Below are positions 1 through 7,714 of a DNA stretch of 64,000 nucleotides, one piece after another; position 1 is the stretch's first letter; every line of letters begins with the position of its first letter. The DNA is taken from the NCBI RefSeq assembly GCF_001612725.1, contig NZ_BDAZ01000063.1, positions 1 through 64,000 of the forward strand, given 5' to 3'. A program made the translations under genes and the position numbers. The notes under the pieces are model-generated. The model saw nothing but the letters and a program-made list of their open reading frames with translations. It had not been told where the DNA came from and did not search any database. Source of the stretch: Nocardia anaemiae NBRC 100462 (GTDB lineage Bacteria > Actinomycetota > Actinomycetes > Mycobacteriales > Mycobacteriaceae).

Positions 1-95
1 GGCAGCGCTGCCGCGGCGGCCGCACCGAAGGTGCCCAGCGTCGCGCTCGCGAGCGCACGTCGGCGGCTGACCGTCGGCGGGAATGAATCTTTCAC
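1..95 (-). CDS. Partial secreted or exported protein with Tat-type signal peptide
   Basis: Only the first 31 codons are inside the window; the gene runs off the left edge. A GTG at 95-93 is preceded by AAGAAGGG about nine bases upstream, a good ribosome binding site. The start reads MKDSFPPTVSRRRALASATL and continues with an alanine-rich stretch. An SRRRALA core followed by a hydrophobic segment is a typical twin-arginine export signal. It lies 18 bases downstream of the aldolase remnant and probably belongs to the same minus-strand unit. The mature protein is not visible, so no function can be given. Confidence 0.6.
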   Translation of the reverse strand, partial: MKDSFPPTVSRRRALASATLGTFGAAAAAAL

Positions 96-112
96 AGCAA
101 ATGCCCTTCTTG

Positions 113-311
113 CTAAGCGCTCAAATCCGTTGCGATATCGACGATCTTGTCTTCCTGCCCGCCGACCAGACCGCGGCGTCCGACCTCGGTCAACAGCGTG
201 CGTGCATCGATTCCGTATGTGACCGAGGCCTTTTCGGACGTGGCGCAGGAAGCTCCAGTACCCCCGAAAGCCGTTCGGCCGCAGCACGAACAGCGGTCGC
301 TATCGTGTTCA
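113..311 (-). pseudogene. C-terminal remnant of 4-hydroxy-2-oxovalerate aldolase (MhpE/DmpG type), frameshifted
   Basis: In one minus-strand frame the DNA reads YWSFLRHV. After a one-base shift near 243-248 it continues EKASVTYGIDARTLLTEV and then RRGLVGGQEDKIVDIATDL before a stop at 113-115. This matches the conserved end of HOA aldolases (SFLRHAE...YG...EVGRRK.VGGQEDMIVDVALDL), which split 4-hydroxy-2-oxovalerate into pyruvate and acetaldehyde. The catalytic N-terminal barrel is missing altogether. The remnant directly follows the hydroxylase gene, where an mhp operon would carry its aldolase, so an internal deletion of the original gene is the simplest reading. Confidence 0.7.
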
Positions 312-2033
312 TCGCGCCTCCTCGAGATGGCGGTCCGGTACCAGCGTCAACGCCGGAACCGGCCCGGTGAGCTGTTGGAAGAGTTCGCCGATCAAGGCAC
401 CGCCGCGCCCGGCGACAGCGGTACCGAAGACGAACTTGTCCGGACGCAGCAGCACCAGGCCACCGGTCCCGACGCGCGCCTTGGCGAACCACCGGGTCAA
501 CGCACCGGTGTGGTCTTCGATATCGGCATAGTCGTCGCCGGTGGTGCGGCCATCGCCCGGCTCACCCTGCGGTCGTCCTCCGAGCGGATACACGGTGACG
601 AAACGAACGCCCCGGGCGCGCAATCTGGCCACGTCGTCGGCACCTAGCACGGCGCGCGGGTCGACCCCATTGCCGATCACCGAGAAACCGAGTCCGAGCA
701 CGTCGTCGAAACGCCGATGCCGTCCGTCGTAGGTCCGCACCTGCGGTTGCGGGGCCAGCGTGCCTTCCACGCCGCGCAGCCCACGCCGAGACAGACCCAG
801 GTAGGCGCCGCGACGAAAGCGAGGTGCCGGTTTCATCTTCGCCGCGCGAATCCAGCCGCCAAGCCCCGGCACCCGCAGCGCGGTGGTGAGTGCGATATTC
901 CGGGCCGCCGCGACCAGCTTGTTGTCGAAGGAGACGATGTTCTTGTTCAGTACCGAGAAATCGATCATCGCCTTGGCGTGCGGTCGCCGTTCGGACTCGT
1001 AACTATCCAGAATCCGCAGGTCCGCACCCTGTTGGAGGATGGCGGCGAGCTTCCACGACAGATTGTCCGCATCGCGCACACCGGAATTCATGCCCTGTCC
1101 GACGAACTGCGGCGTCATATGCGCGGCGTCACCGGCGATGAGGATCCGCCCGTCCCGCCACCGGTCGGCGACCACCGCATTGAAGGTGTAGACCAGCTTG
1201 CGCAGCACTTCGACCTCGTCCGGATCGACGTAGCGCGCGATATGACGGCGGACGTTCGCCGGATCCTCCATCTCGTCTTTGGTCTGCGATTCGTTCAGCA
1301 TGAACTCGAAGCGATGATGTCCGTCCGGTTGCGGACAGGACACGGTCGGCATGGTCGGATCGCAGACGAAGTTGAAATACGGCAGATGCCGGAACGCGTC
1401 GACGCCGTCCTCGGCCTTCAGGTCCACCACGAGCCAACGCTCGGGAAAGCTGGTCCCGCTCATCTCGATGCCGAGTTTCGTGCGCACCACACTGCGCCCG
1501 CCGTCGCAGCCGACCAGGAATTTCGCCCACACCCGCTCGGCGGTCCGCAGGTCGGTATCGGGTGCGCGGTTGCCGTACCCGGTGCCACGGCATTCGGCAT
1601 GTTCGATGCTCACGCCGGATTCGTTCTGGTCGAAATCGACGACCTCGCGGCCGCGCCGGACGGTGACGTGCGGGTAGCACCCGAGTGCATTTTCGAGGGT
1701 GTTCTCCAGGTAGGGCTGATACAGAAAATTGACCACCGGCCACCCGAGCGGACGGTCGATCTGATGGAACTGCACCAGCACCCGACCATCCGCGCGCACC
1801 CACTGCACGGTCGAGTCGATATTCATATCGGCCGCGAGTTCGTCTGCCACACCGGCAGTTTGGAAGATGCGCATGCCTTCGTCGTCGGTGTAGACCGCAC
1901 GTGCGAGTCCGTAGTACTCCGGTTCCCGTTCCAGGACGAGCACGCGCACACCGCGCCGTCCCAAGAGGTGGGCGAGCGTCAGGCCTGTTGGGCCGAGACC
2001 GACGACCACCACGTCGTAGTCGGTGGTATTCAT
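309..2033 (-). CDS. mhpA: FAD-dependent 3-(3-hydroxyphenyl)propionate hydroxylase family monooxygenase
   Basis: A 574-residue flavoprotein aromatic hydroxylase, the usual length for MhpA. It has an N-terminal GLGPTGLTLAHLLGRRG FAD-binding fold (residues about 11-27), a GCDGGRS motif (DG fingerprint) and RILIAGDAAHMTPQFVGQGM near the middle for FAD ribose binding. The C-terminus has the thioredoxin-like tail of this family (LLRPDKFVFGTAV). The family uses NAD(P)H and O2 to hydroxylate phenolic acids; MhpA makes 2,3-dihydroxyphenylpropionate. The start is the ATG at 2033, preceded by AGGAGG. It overlaps the extradiol fragment upstream by ATGA. Because its ring-cleavage and aldolase neighbours are broken, its present substrate is uncertain. 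Confidence 0.8.
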   Translation of the reverse strand: MNTTDYDVVVVGLGPTGLTLAHLLGRRGVRVLVLEREPEYYGLARAVYTDDEGMRIFQTAGVADELAADMNIDSTVQWVRADGRVLVQFHQIDRPLGWPVVNFLYQPYLENTLENALGCYPHVTVRRGREVVDFDQNESGVSIEHAECRGTGYGNRAPDTDLRTAERVWAKFLVGCDGGRSVVRTKLGIEMSGTSFPERWLVVDLKAEDGVDAFRHLPYFNFVCDPTMPTVSCPQPDGHHRFEFMLNESQTKDEMEDPANVRRHIARYVDPDEVEVLRKLVYTFNAVVADRWRDGRILIAGDAAHMTPQFVGQGMNSGVRDADNLSWKLAAILQQGADLRILDSYESERRPHAKAMIDFSVLNKNIVSFDNKLVAAARNIALTTALRVPGLGGWIRAAKMKPAPRFRRGAYLGLSRRGLRGVEGTLAPQPQVRTYDGRHRRFDDVLGLGFSVIGNGVDPRAVLGADDVARLRARGVRFVTVYPLGGRPQGEPGDGRTTGDDYADIEDHTGALTRWFAKARVGTGGLVLLRPDKFVFGTAVAGRGGALIGELFQQLTGPVPALTLVPDRHLEEAR

Positions 2034-2329
2034 CGTGAAAGTCCTCCTGCCAGTTGCCGGACGGTGATCTCCGGTGTGGTCGAGGTCCGCAGTGCCCGGC
2101 GGAATTGGGCGAATTTGTCCAGCACCGTCTCCCCGACCGTGCCGTGGCCCCAGATGCTGATGCCCTGGTAAGTCGTTGGTTCCCAGGTGCATTCGAGTTC
2201 CGGACCGATCACGATCGGATTCCAGCCGACCTCGTGTTCGAAGCCGGACGGGGTCACGCGGTAGTAGGACAGTTCACTGCCGTTGGTGTGCTTGATAAAA
2301 TCATCAGTCACGATGGCACGCTCTGTCAA
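2030..2329 (-). pseudogene. C-terminal fragment of a type I extradiol (VOC) dioxygenase
   Basis: About 99 codons matching only the last third of BphC-like ring-cleavage dioxygenases: KHTNGSELSYYRVTPSGFEHE followed by a GISIWGH tail. The second-shell His, the Tyr and the Glu metal ligand are visible, but both histidine metal ligands and the whole N-terminal module are absent, so it cannot form the active site alone. The first possible start is a TTG with no ribosome binding site. The stop overlaps the hydroxylase start as ATGA, which suggests the intact gene once sat first in the operon. A translated small protein cannot be excluded. Confidence 0.6.
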
Positions 2330-2336
2330 GCGAAAA

Positions 2337-2403
2337 TGATGAGAACATCAGCTTCATGCTCATCCAGATTTGATGGCACAGGTCAGCAATGATGCAATCA
2401 TCA
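2337..2403. promoter_or_regulatory. Two identical-geometry dyads TGATG-N4-CATCA
   Basis: Perfect inverted repeats TGATG-agaa-CATCA (2337-2350) and TGATG-caat-CATCA (2390-2403), 53 bases apart centre to centre, lie in an AT-rich patch just upstream of the mhp-remnant unit. Repeated dyads with equal spacing are typical of a dimeric repressor or activator site. The regulator is unknown and no adjacent regulator gene is present. Confidence 0.5.
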
Positions 2404-2419
2404 GCAGGCCCCCCGCTCG

Positions 2420-2526
2420 ACGTGGACGGCGAAGCAACATCGACTCGCCCGCTATCTCGGCGACACCTTCGATGAATTCGAAGCCGCTACGCGACGGCGA
2501 TCAGCGATTTGCGCGAACCGGCCTGA
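2420..2526 (+). pseudogene. Unidentified decayed gene end
   Basis: One frame reads RLARYLGDTFDEFEAATR. After a shift near 2490 a second frame reads TAISDLREPA and stops at 2524-2526. Codon use looks protein-like, but there is no start, and the family is not recognised. The rest of 2330-2672 shows only the two dyads described separately and the PEBP-gene leader. Confidence 0.2.
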
Positions 2527-2672
2527 GACGAGATCACGAGTCCGGGTAGCCACGGTTTAGCGGACGGTGCAGTGGCAACCCGCACAGTGACGCTGCTCGG
2601 CGAGTACGAGGCACAGCGCGGACCTCGGATCCGGGCAGCTTCGAACCAGAAGGCCGTCGACCGGAGGACAAC

Positions 2673-3164
2673 ATGCCGAATCCCACCAGCCACCAAAACG
2701 TGCGACGGACACCGGTGCGGGTGGACCTGCACAGTGCCGCATTCACCGACCACTCGACAATTCCGGACCGCTACTCCTACGACGGCGGCAATGTCGCTCC
2801 GCCGCTCGAATGGAGTGGTATCCCCGACGACGCCGCAGAGCTCGTCCTGCTGTGCGAGGACGAGGACGCACCGGGCGGGCCGTTTACCCATTGGCTGCTG
2901 ACCGGCATCGCGCCGAACGCGACCAGTATTCGGGCGGAGGCGCCACCCCCCAGGGCGGTGGCGGGTCCCAACGACTTCGGCGAAATCGGCTGGAGCGGTC
3001 CGCGACCACCGGTCGGCGACAAACCGCACCGGTACTTCTTCCGCCTCTACGCCTTGGACCAACCGGCCGGATTCACCAAGGACACCACGGCCGACGTGGT
3101 CCGATCCGCCATCACCGACCACGTCATCGCCAGCGGCACCCTGGTCGGCCTGTTCGCCGCCTGA
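2673..3164 (+). CDS. YbhB/YbcL family Raf kinase inhibitor-like (PEBP) protein
   Basis: A 163-residue cytosolic protein of the bacterial phosphatidylethanolamine-binding fold. Diagnostic stretches are FTDHSTIPDRYSYDGGNVAP and PLEWSGIPDDAAELVLLCED followed by DAPGGPFTHWLL (the ligand-site DP/APGG..H block), and KPHRYFFRLYALD. The biochemical role of bacterial members is not settled; they bind small anionic ligands. The ATG at 2673 has GGAGG five bases upstream. It is a single gene, convergent with the transporter that follows 20 bases downstream. Confidence 0.85.
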   Translation: MPNPTSHQNVRRTPVRVDLHSAAFTDHSTIPDRYSYDGGNVAPPLEWSGIPDDAAELVLLCEDEDAPGGPFTHWLLTGIAPNATSIRAEAPPPRAVAGPNDFGEIGWSGPRPPVGDKPHRYFFRLYALDQPAGFTKDTTADVVRSAITDHVIASGTLVGLFAA

Positions 3165-3184
3165 TCCGCCCGCACCGCGCATTG

Positions 3185-4555
3185 CTACGCCGCGATCGCC
3201 TCGGCACGCAGGCGCGAGTAGTCCTCGCGCGACAGCGGGGCCGCGTCCGGTGCGCCGAGGTTTTCGAGCGGGATGCGGAATGTCTCGCGCGCGGAGAATG
3301 CGGCGACCGCGGCGATCACGGCGCAGCCGAAGGTGAAGGCGCCGACGATCAGCGGAACATTCGATTCGGGCGGTGCGACGACGGCGTAGACGGTCGGCAG
3401 GAACGCGGTGATGGCCGTGCCGATGTTCTGCGAGACCGCGAAGCCGGTGACGCGGGTGCGGGTGGGGAACATTTCCTGATAAAACGCCGGGAAGACGGCG
3501 TTGTAGCCCTGGTAGACGATGCCCCACATCAGGATGGCGAGCACGAATGTCATGGCGACGCTGCCATGCGCAATGGCGGCCAGATAGCCGAACGACAGGA
3601 CGCCCGAACCGAGTGAACCGACGATGATGCAGGGTCGGCGGCCGATCCGGTCGCTGAGGCTGCCGACGAACGGAATCAGCAGGACCGCGACGACATTGCC
3701 GAGCACGGAGATCCACAGGAACGTGGTCTTGCTGATGCCGATCCCGTAGCTGTGATTGGTGGCATAGGTGGCGCCGAAGATGGTGGTGGCCGTCGGGATG
3801 GCGTTCATCAGCGCCATGCAGATCACGCGCAGCATATTCGACCCGTTCTCCCGCACGACCTGCACGATCGGCGAGGCGACGACCTCCTGCTGTGCCTGCT
3901 CGGCCTGGAAGGCCGGAGTCTCGTCCGCGCGGCGCCGGATCAGATAACCGGCGAACAGCACAACGATGCTGAACAGGAACGGAATTCGCCAACCCCACGA
4001 CTGGAACGCGTCATCGGGCAGCAGTGCCGACATCGGCAGAAACGCTGCGGCGGCGAGGATTTGACCGGCCTGCACACCTTGCAGCGCGAAGCTGGCGAAG
4101 AATCCGCGCCGCCCGAACGGAGCGTGCTCGACGATCATGGCGCTGGCACCGGACATTTCGCCGCCGACGGCGAACCCCTGGATCAACCGCAACCCCACCA
4201 GTAGCACCGGAGCCAGATAGCCGACGCTGTGATAGGTCGGCAGCAACGCCACCAAGAAGGTCGAGACGCCCATCGCCATCATGCACAGCACCAGCACGTT
4301 CTTGCGGCCGTGCCGGTCACCCCAGTGACCGAGCACGAATGCGCCGAGCGGCCGGGCGACATAGCCGACACCGAAGGTGGCCAGCGACGCCAGGATGGCG
4401 ACCGATGGATTGCCTTTGGGAAAGAAGATCGACGGGAAGACCAGCGCGGCGGCCTGCGCGTAGATGAAGAAGTCGTAGTACTCGAGCGCACCGCCGATCC
4501 AGCCGCTTGCGGCGGCCTTTCTCGGTGATTTGCGCACGTTTGTCGGGGTGTTCAA
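3185..4555 (-). CDS. MFS metabolite:H+ symporter (MHS/ShiA-like family)
   Basis: A 456-residue 12-helix permease. The loop 2-3 signature LGHWGDRHGRKN, the GLRLIQGFAVGGEMSGA helix and a second SDRIGRR loop are classic for the metabolite:H+ symporter family (shikimate, alpha-ketoglutarate, proline/betaine carriers). The start is taken at the TTG at 4555, because AAGGAGA lies six bases before it and the upstream ATG has no site. It lies downstream of quiC on the same strand with a 60-base gap, so uptake of shikimate, quinate or dehydroshikimate is the likely role (inference from context). Confidence 0.8.
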   Translation of the reverse strand: MNTPTNVRKSPRKAAASGWIGGALEYYDFFIYAQAAALVFPSIFFPKGNPSVAILASLATFGVGYVARPLGAFVLGHWGDRHGRKNVLVLCMMAMGVSTFLVALLPTYHSVGYLAPVLLVGLRLIQGFAVGGEMSGASAMIVEHAPFGRRGFFASFALQGVQAGQILAAAAFLPMSALLPDDAFQSWGWRIPFLFSIVVLFAGYLIRRRADETPAFQAEQAQQEVVASPIVQVVRENGSNMLRVICMALMNAIPTATTIFGATYATNHSYGIGISKTTFLWISVLGNVVAVLLIPFVGSLSDRIGRRPCIIVGSLGSGVLSFGYLAAIAHGSVAMTFVLAILMWGIVYQGYNAVFPAFYQEMFPTRTRVTGFAVSQNIGTAITAFLPTVYAVVAPPESNVPLIVGAFTFGCAVIAAVAAFSARETFRIPLENLGAPDAAPLSREDYSRLRAEAIAA

Positions 4556-4615
4556 CTTACTTCTCCTTCGCCACGGCATCGGTGCCGCAATCTTTTCTGG
4601 GTATTCAGGGGAATG

Positions 4616-6475
4616 TCAGTGCTGTGCCAGGCGGCGCGCCCGATGCGCGCTCATGCGGACCGGTGCGTTGACCGCGCCGAAGCCGGTGTATCCGCGCACT
4701 CGCTGAACCACCTCGAAAAACACTCGGCTGCCGAGGATTTCGGTGTAGAGGTGGTAGAACTCACCGCGTTCGTCGCGGTCGTACATGATGCCGAGCCGCC
4801 GCATGCGGTCGAGTCGGGTTGCCGGAATGGCGATTCGGGCGTCGAGGTCTGCGTAGTAGTTGGCCGGGATGGTCAGTACCGGCGCGCCGCGGCGGCGCAG
4901 TTCTTCGGCGGCGGCGAAGATATCGTCGGTGCCGAAGGCGACGTGCTGGGGGTCCGCGACGCCCGGCGCCCAGCTCCCGCGGCGCAGCAGGGTGGTGCTG
5001 AGCACAATGCGCACCGACTCGTCGTCATTGCCGACGGCGCGGTCGCGAACCAGTCCGTAGGGCGCGGCGAATTCGGTGTCGTGGTGCGCGTGCATACCGA
5101 GGGCGGCACGGTAGAACAGCGAGGCCTCGTCGAAGTAGTCGAACGGCTGAGCCAGGGCGATGTGGTCGATCTCGGTGACGGCGGTCGCCGCGGCGTCCAC
5201 GGAAACCGATTCCGCCGCGATGGGGTCGAAGTCGCCGAGCCAGCCGTCGGATGTGGAGCGGCAGAAGAAGATCGAGGTGCCGTCGGGTGCGGCGACGGCG
5301 GCCAGATCGGCCTCGGCCGGACCGTGTTCGCGCGGCAGGATCGGGGCCAGCATCGCCTCGGCGCGCTCGGCCGAGCGTGCCGGGTCGCTGCTCTCCACGG
5401 CGAATGCGCTGATCTCGGCCAGATCCGCCTGATGGTGTGCGGTGACGGTGCTGTTCAACAGGACTCGTGCGCGACCCTGCTGCCACAGCTGAACCGGTTT
5501 GCTCCGATGCCCTCCGGTGTGGGTGAAACCCATGGCGGACAGCGTTTCCCCGATTCGCGACGCGGCCGCGCTGCCGACGCTGAGCTCGGTGAAGGCGTGG
5601 CCGTGCAGCGGTGGCGCGGCGATATCGGCCGCGGTCCCAGCGTATTGCTCCTGTAACCACAGCAGCGACCGCATCGCGTCGCGCGCGGTGCGGGCCGGAT
5701 CGGCTTGGCGGAAAACATCATTGAACACTTCGAGCGATAGCGACCCGGTGTATCCGGCGTCGAGGACATAGCCGAGGAACACGGGCAGATCGAAGGCCCC
5801 TTGGCCGGGAAACAGCCGGTAGTGACGGCTCCACTGCAGCACATCCATGCTCAGGTGCGGTGCGTCGGCGAGTTGCAGGAAGAACAGCTTCTCCCCTGGC
5901 ACATCGGCGATGCCCGCGGGATCGCTTGCGCGCGAAAGGATGTGGAAGCTGTCCAGGCACAAACCCAGTGCGGGGTGTCCCGCCTTCTGCACGATGCGCC
6001 ACGAGTGGTCCCAGGTGTTGACGTAGGTACCCCAGGCCAGCGCTTCGTAGGCGATGCGGAAACCACGTTCGCTCGCATGCTCGGCGAGCACGCGCAACTG
6101 ATCGGCGGCGAGCTCGTCGTCATCGATGGTGCACGGCGCGACAGCGGAACACACCAGGACGGTGTCGACGCCGAGCGCCGCCATCACCTCGAATTTGTGT
6201 TCCGCGCGCCGCAGATTCGCCTCGAACACCTCCGGCGGTGCGCCCTCGAAGTCGCGGAACGGCTGATAGAGGTCGATCGACAGACCGAGCGCGGCACAGC
6301 GCTCCCGCACCTGCTCCGGGCCGAGCTGGCTGGCGATCAGATCGTTTTCGAACAGTTCGATGCCGTCGAAGCCCGCGGCGGCAGCAGCGCCGAGTTTGTC
6401 CTCGAGGGTTCCGGACAGGCACACGGTGGCGATGGATCGTCGAGTGGTCCTCGGATATCGCGGCGATGCGGTCAC
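4616..6475 (-). CDS. quiC: 3-dehydroshikimate dehydratase, two-domain (sugar isomerase-like + HPPD-like)
   Basis: A 619-residue fusion. Residues about 15-280 form an AP-endonuclease-2/xylose-isomerase-like TIM barrel (FDGIELFENDLIASQLGP, IAYEALAWGTYVNTWDHSW, GLCLDSFHILSR). Residues about 330-610 resemble 4-hydroxyphenylpyruvate dioxygenase, keeping two histidines and a glutamate that could bind metal (EIDHIALAQ, DPQHVAFGTDD, FFEVVQRV). This architecture is known for QuiC, which dehydrates 3-dehydroshikimate to protocatechuate; the barrel is the catalytic part. The GTG at 6475 with an AGGA site is preferred over the more upstream start. It is divergent from the zinc dehydrogenase and the pca genes, which take its product. 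Confidence 0.88.
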   Translation of the reverse strand: MTASPRYPRTTRRSIATVCLSGTLEDKLGAAAAAGFDGIELFENDLIASQLGPEQVRERCAALGLSIDLYQPFRDFEGAPPEVFEANLRRAEHKFEVMAALGVDTVLVCSAVAPCTIDDDELAADQLRVLAEHASERGFRIAYEALAWGTYVNTWDHSWRIVQKAGHPALGLCLDSFHILSRASDPAGIADVPGEKLFFLQLADAPHLSMDVLQWSRHYRLFPGQGAFDLPVFLGYVLDAGYTGSLSLEVFNDVFRQADPARTARDAMRSLLWLQEQYAGTAADIAAPPLHGHAFTELSVGSAAASRIGETLSAMGFTHTGGHRSKPVQLWQQGRARVLLNSTVTAHHQADLAEISAFAVESSDPARSAERAEAMLAPILPREHGPAEADLAAVAAPDGTSIFFCRSTSDGWLGDFDPIAAESVSVDAAATAVTEIDHIALAQPFDYFDEASLFYRAALGMHAHHDTEFAAPYGLVRDRAVGNDDESVRIVLSTTLLRRGSWAPGVADPQHVAFGTDDIFAAAEELRRRGAPVLTIPANYYADLDARIAIPATRLDRMRRLGIMYDRDERGEFYHLYTEILGSRVFFEVVQRVRGYTGFGAVNAPVRMSAHRARRLAQH

Positions 6476-6497
6476 GGTGGTTCCTAGAATTGAAAGA

Positions 6498-6514
6498 TGT
6501 TCGTATGCCGAACA
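6498..6514. promoter_or_regulatory. IclR-type operator palindrome TGTTCG-N5-CGAACA
   Basis: A perfect 6-5-6 inverted repeat, TGTTCG tatgc CGAACA, lies 23 bases upstream of the quiC start. The half-site resembles operators of PcaU/PobR/PcaR-type IclR regulators (GTTCGATAATCGCAC core, established knowledge). The IclR gene at 14537-15346 is the obvious candidate binder. Confidence 0.6.
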
Positions 6515-6660
6515 CATGTGCGTTATGTGAAATCAGCGTAGAGGTGACCCGAGTCACTGTCAACAAATCGCATTTGCTGGGGAAATGCCTCTGCGCGGGG
6601 CTCCTACCATGCCATCGATCGATAGATGGGACTTGAGTCACCATGAGATCCGGCCTACGA

Positions 6661-6696
6661 TGTTCGCATATCAACCAGATGTACGTATTGCGCACA
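6661..6696. promoter_or_regulatory. Two tandem degenerate copies of the same 17-base operator
   Basis: TGTTCG catat CAACCA (6661-6677) and TGTACG tattg CGCACA (6680-6696) have the same 6-5-6 layout as the perfect site at 6498, in direct order with a 19-base period. The second ends 11 bases before the dehydrogenase ATG and overlaps its leader. The palindrome-plus-tandem arrangement resembles PcaU-type control regions. Confidence 0.45.
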
Positions 6697-6707
6697 GAGG
6701 AGGCAAC

Positions 6708-7679
6708 ATGAAGGCGGCTACCTTGGTTGCGCCCGAGCGGATCGCGGTCGTGCAGCTCCCGGAACCGGTCTGCGGGCCGGGCGATGTCCTGGTACGCATG
6801 CTCGGCGTCGGCCTGTGCGGTTCGGATTTGTCCGTCTATCACGGCCATCGCCAGGTTCCCGAGCTGCCGTGGATCGTCGGCCACGAAGGTGTCGGCGAGA
6901 TCGTTGCTGTCGGCGCCGATGTCGACGCGGGACGGATCGGCCAGCGGGTCGCGATCGAGCCGAATTACTGCTGCATGACGTGCGCCGCCTGTCGTACCGG
7001 CTTCACCTCGGCCTGCCCGAACCGGATCATCCTCGGCATCAACACACCCGGCGTCATTGCCGAACTGGTCGCCGTCCCATCCGAATTCGCCTTTCCGGTC
7101 GCGGCCGCCGTGCCGCTGGCGGATTTGGTGTGCGCCGAGCCGCTGACCGTCGCGCGCGCGGCCATTCGCCGCTCGGGAATCACGGCGGGCGACAGCTGCC
7201 TGGTGGTCGGTACGGGTTCACAGGGGCTGTTCCTGTGTGAGCTGCTGGTCGCCGCCGGAATCAAACCCGCGGTCATCGAACCGCACGAGGGCCGACGCGC
7301 GCTCGCCGAATCGCTCGGCGCGGTAACGGCCGACGAATCGGCATCCGGTTTCGACTATCTCTTCGAGACATCCGGCGTGCCAGCCGCCCTGCCCCCGGCA
7401 TTGGCTCGGCTCGCCGCAGGCGGTACCGCGTTACTCATCGGGATCAATGCCGAACCGCTGGCGCTGTCGAGCTTCGATCTGGTCTATCGGCAGCTGCGGC
7501 TGATCGGCTCGCTGATCTACGACCACCCGAACGATTTCGCCGATACCACGGCCCTGCTCGACTCCGGCGCGATCACGCCGAGCCGGGTGCTGCAGGCCGA
7601 GTTCGCACTCGACGACGCCGATCGGGCCTTCGCCTCGGTGCGATCCACCCCGGGCAAATGCTGGATTCGGCTCGGGTGA
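6708..7679 (+). CDS. Zinc-dependent medium-chain dehydrogenase of the quinate/protocatechuate cluster
   Basis: A 323-residue MDR enzyme. It has a catalytic zinc Cys in GLCGSD and the GHEGVGEI motif, a four-cysteine structural zinc lobe (NYCCMTCAACRTGFTSACPN), and a Rossmann segment around VVGTGSQGLF. The ATG at 6708 has GAGGAGG nearby. The stop lies 35 bases before pcaI, so it is probably the first gene of the pca operon. Context suggests oxidation of a hydroxylated alicyclic acid such as quinate or shikimate, but the sequence alone does not fix the substrate; a polyol or sugar acid dehydrogenase is also possible. Confidence 0.7.
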   Translation: MKAATLVAPERIAVVQLPEPVCGPGDVLVRMLGVGLCGSDLSVYHGHRQVPELPWIVGHEGVGEIVAVGADVDAGRIGQRVAIEPNYCCMTCAACRTGFTSACPNRIILGINTPGVIAELVAVPSEFAFPVAAAVPLADLVCAEPLTVARAAIRRSGITAGDSCLVVGTGSQGLFLCELLVAAGIKPAVIEPHEGRRALAESLGAVTADESASGFDYLFETSGVPAALPPALARLAAGGTALLIGINAEPLALSSFDLVYRQLRLIGSLIYDHPNDFADTTALLDSGAITPSRVLQAEFALDDADRAFASVRSTPGKCWIRLG

Positions 7680-7714
7680 GCAGCGGCATTTCCACAATTC
7701 GAATGAGGAGTGAT

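Noticed and set aside
717..2171. Long open frame of 484 codons on the plus strand
   Set aside because: It is the reverse shadow of the FAD hydroxylase; its translation is Arg/His-rich with no family features, while the minus frame has clear FAD motifs.
2487..3998. 503-codon minus-strand frame
   Set aside because: It covers the PEBP gene and part of the transporter in another frame and reads as low-complexity Arg-rich sequence.
4613..5656. 347-codon plus-strand frame opposite quiC
   Set aside because: Antisense shadow of a well-recognised two-domain enzyme.
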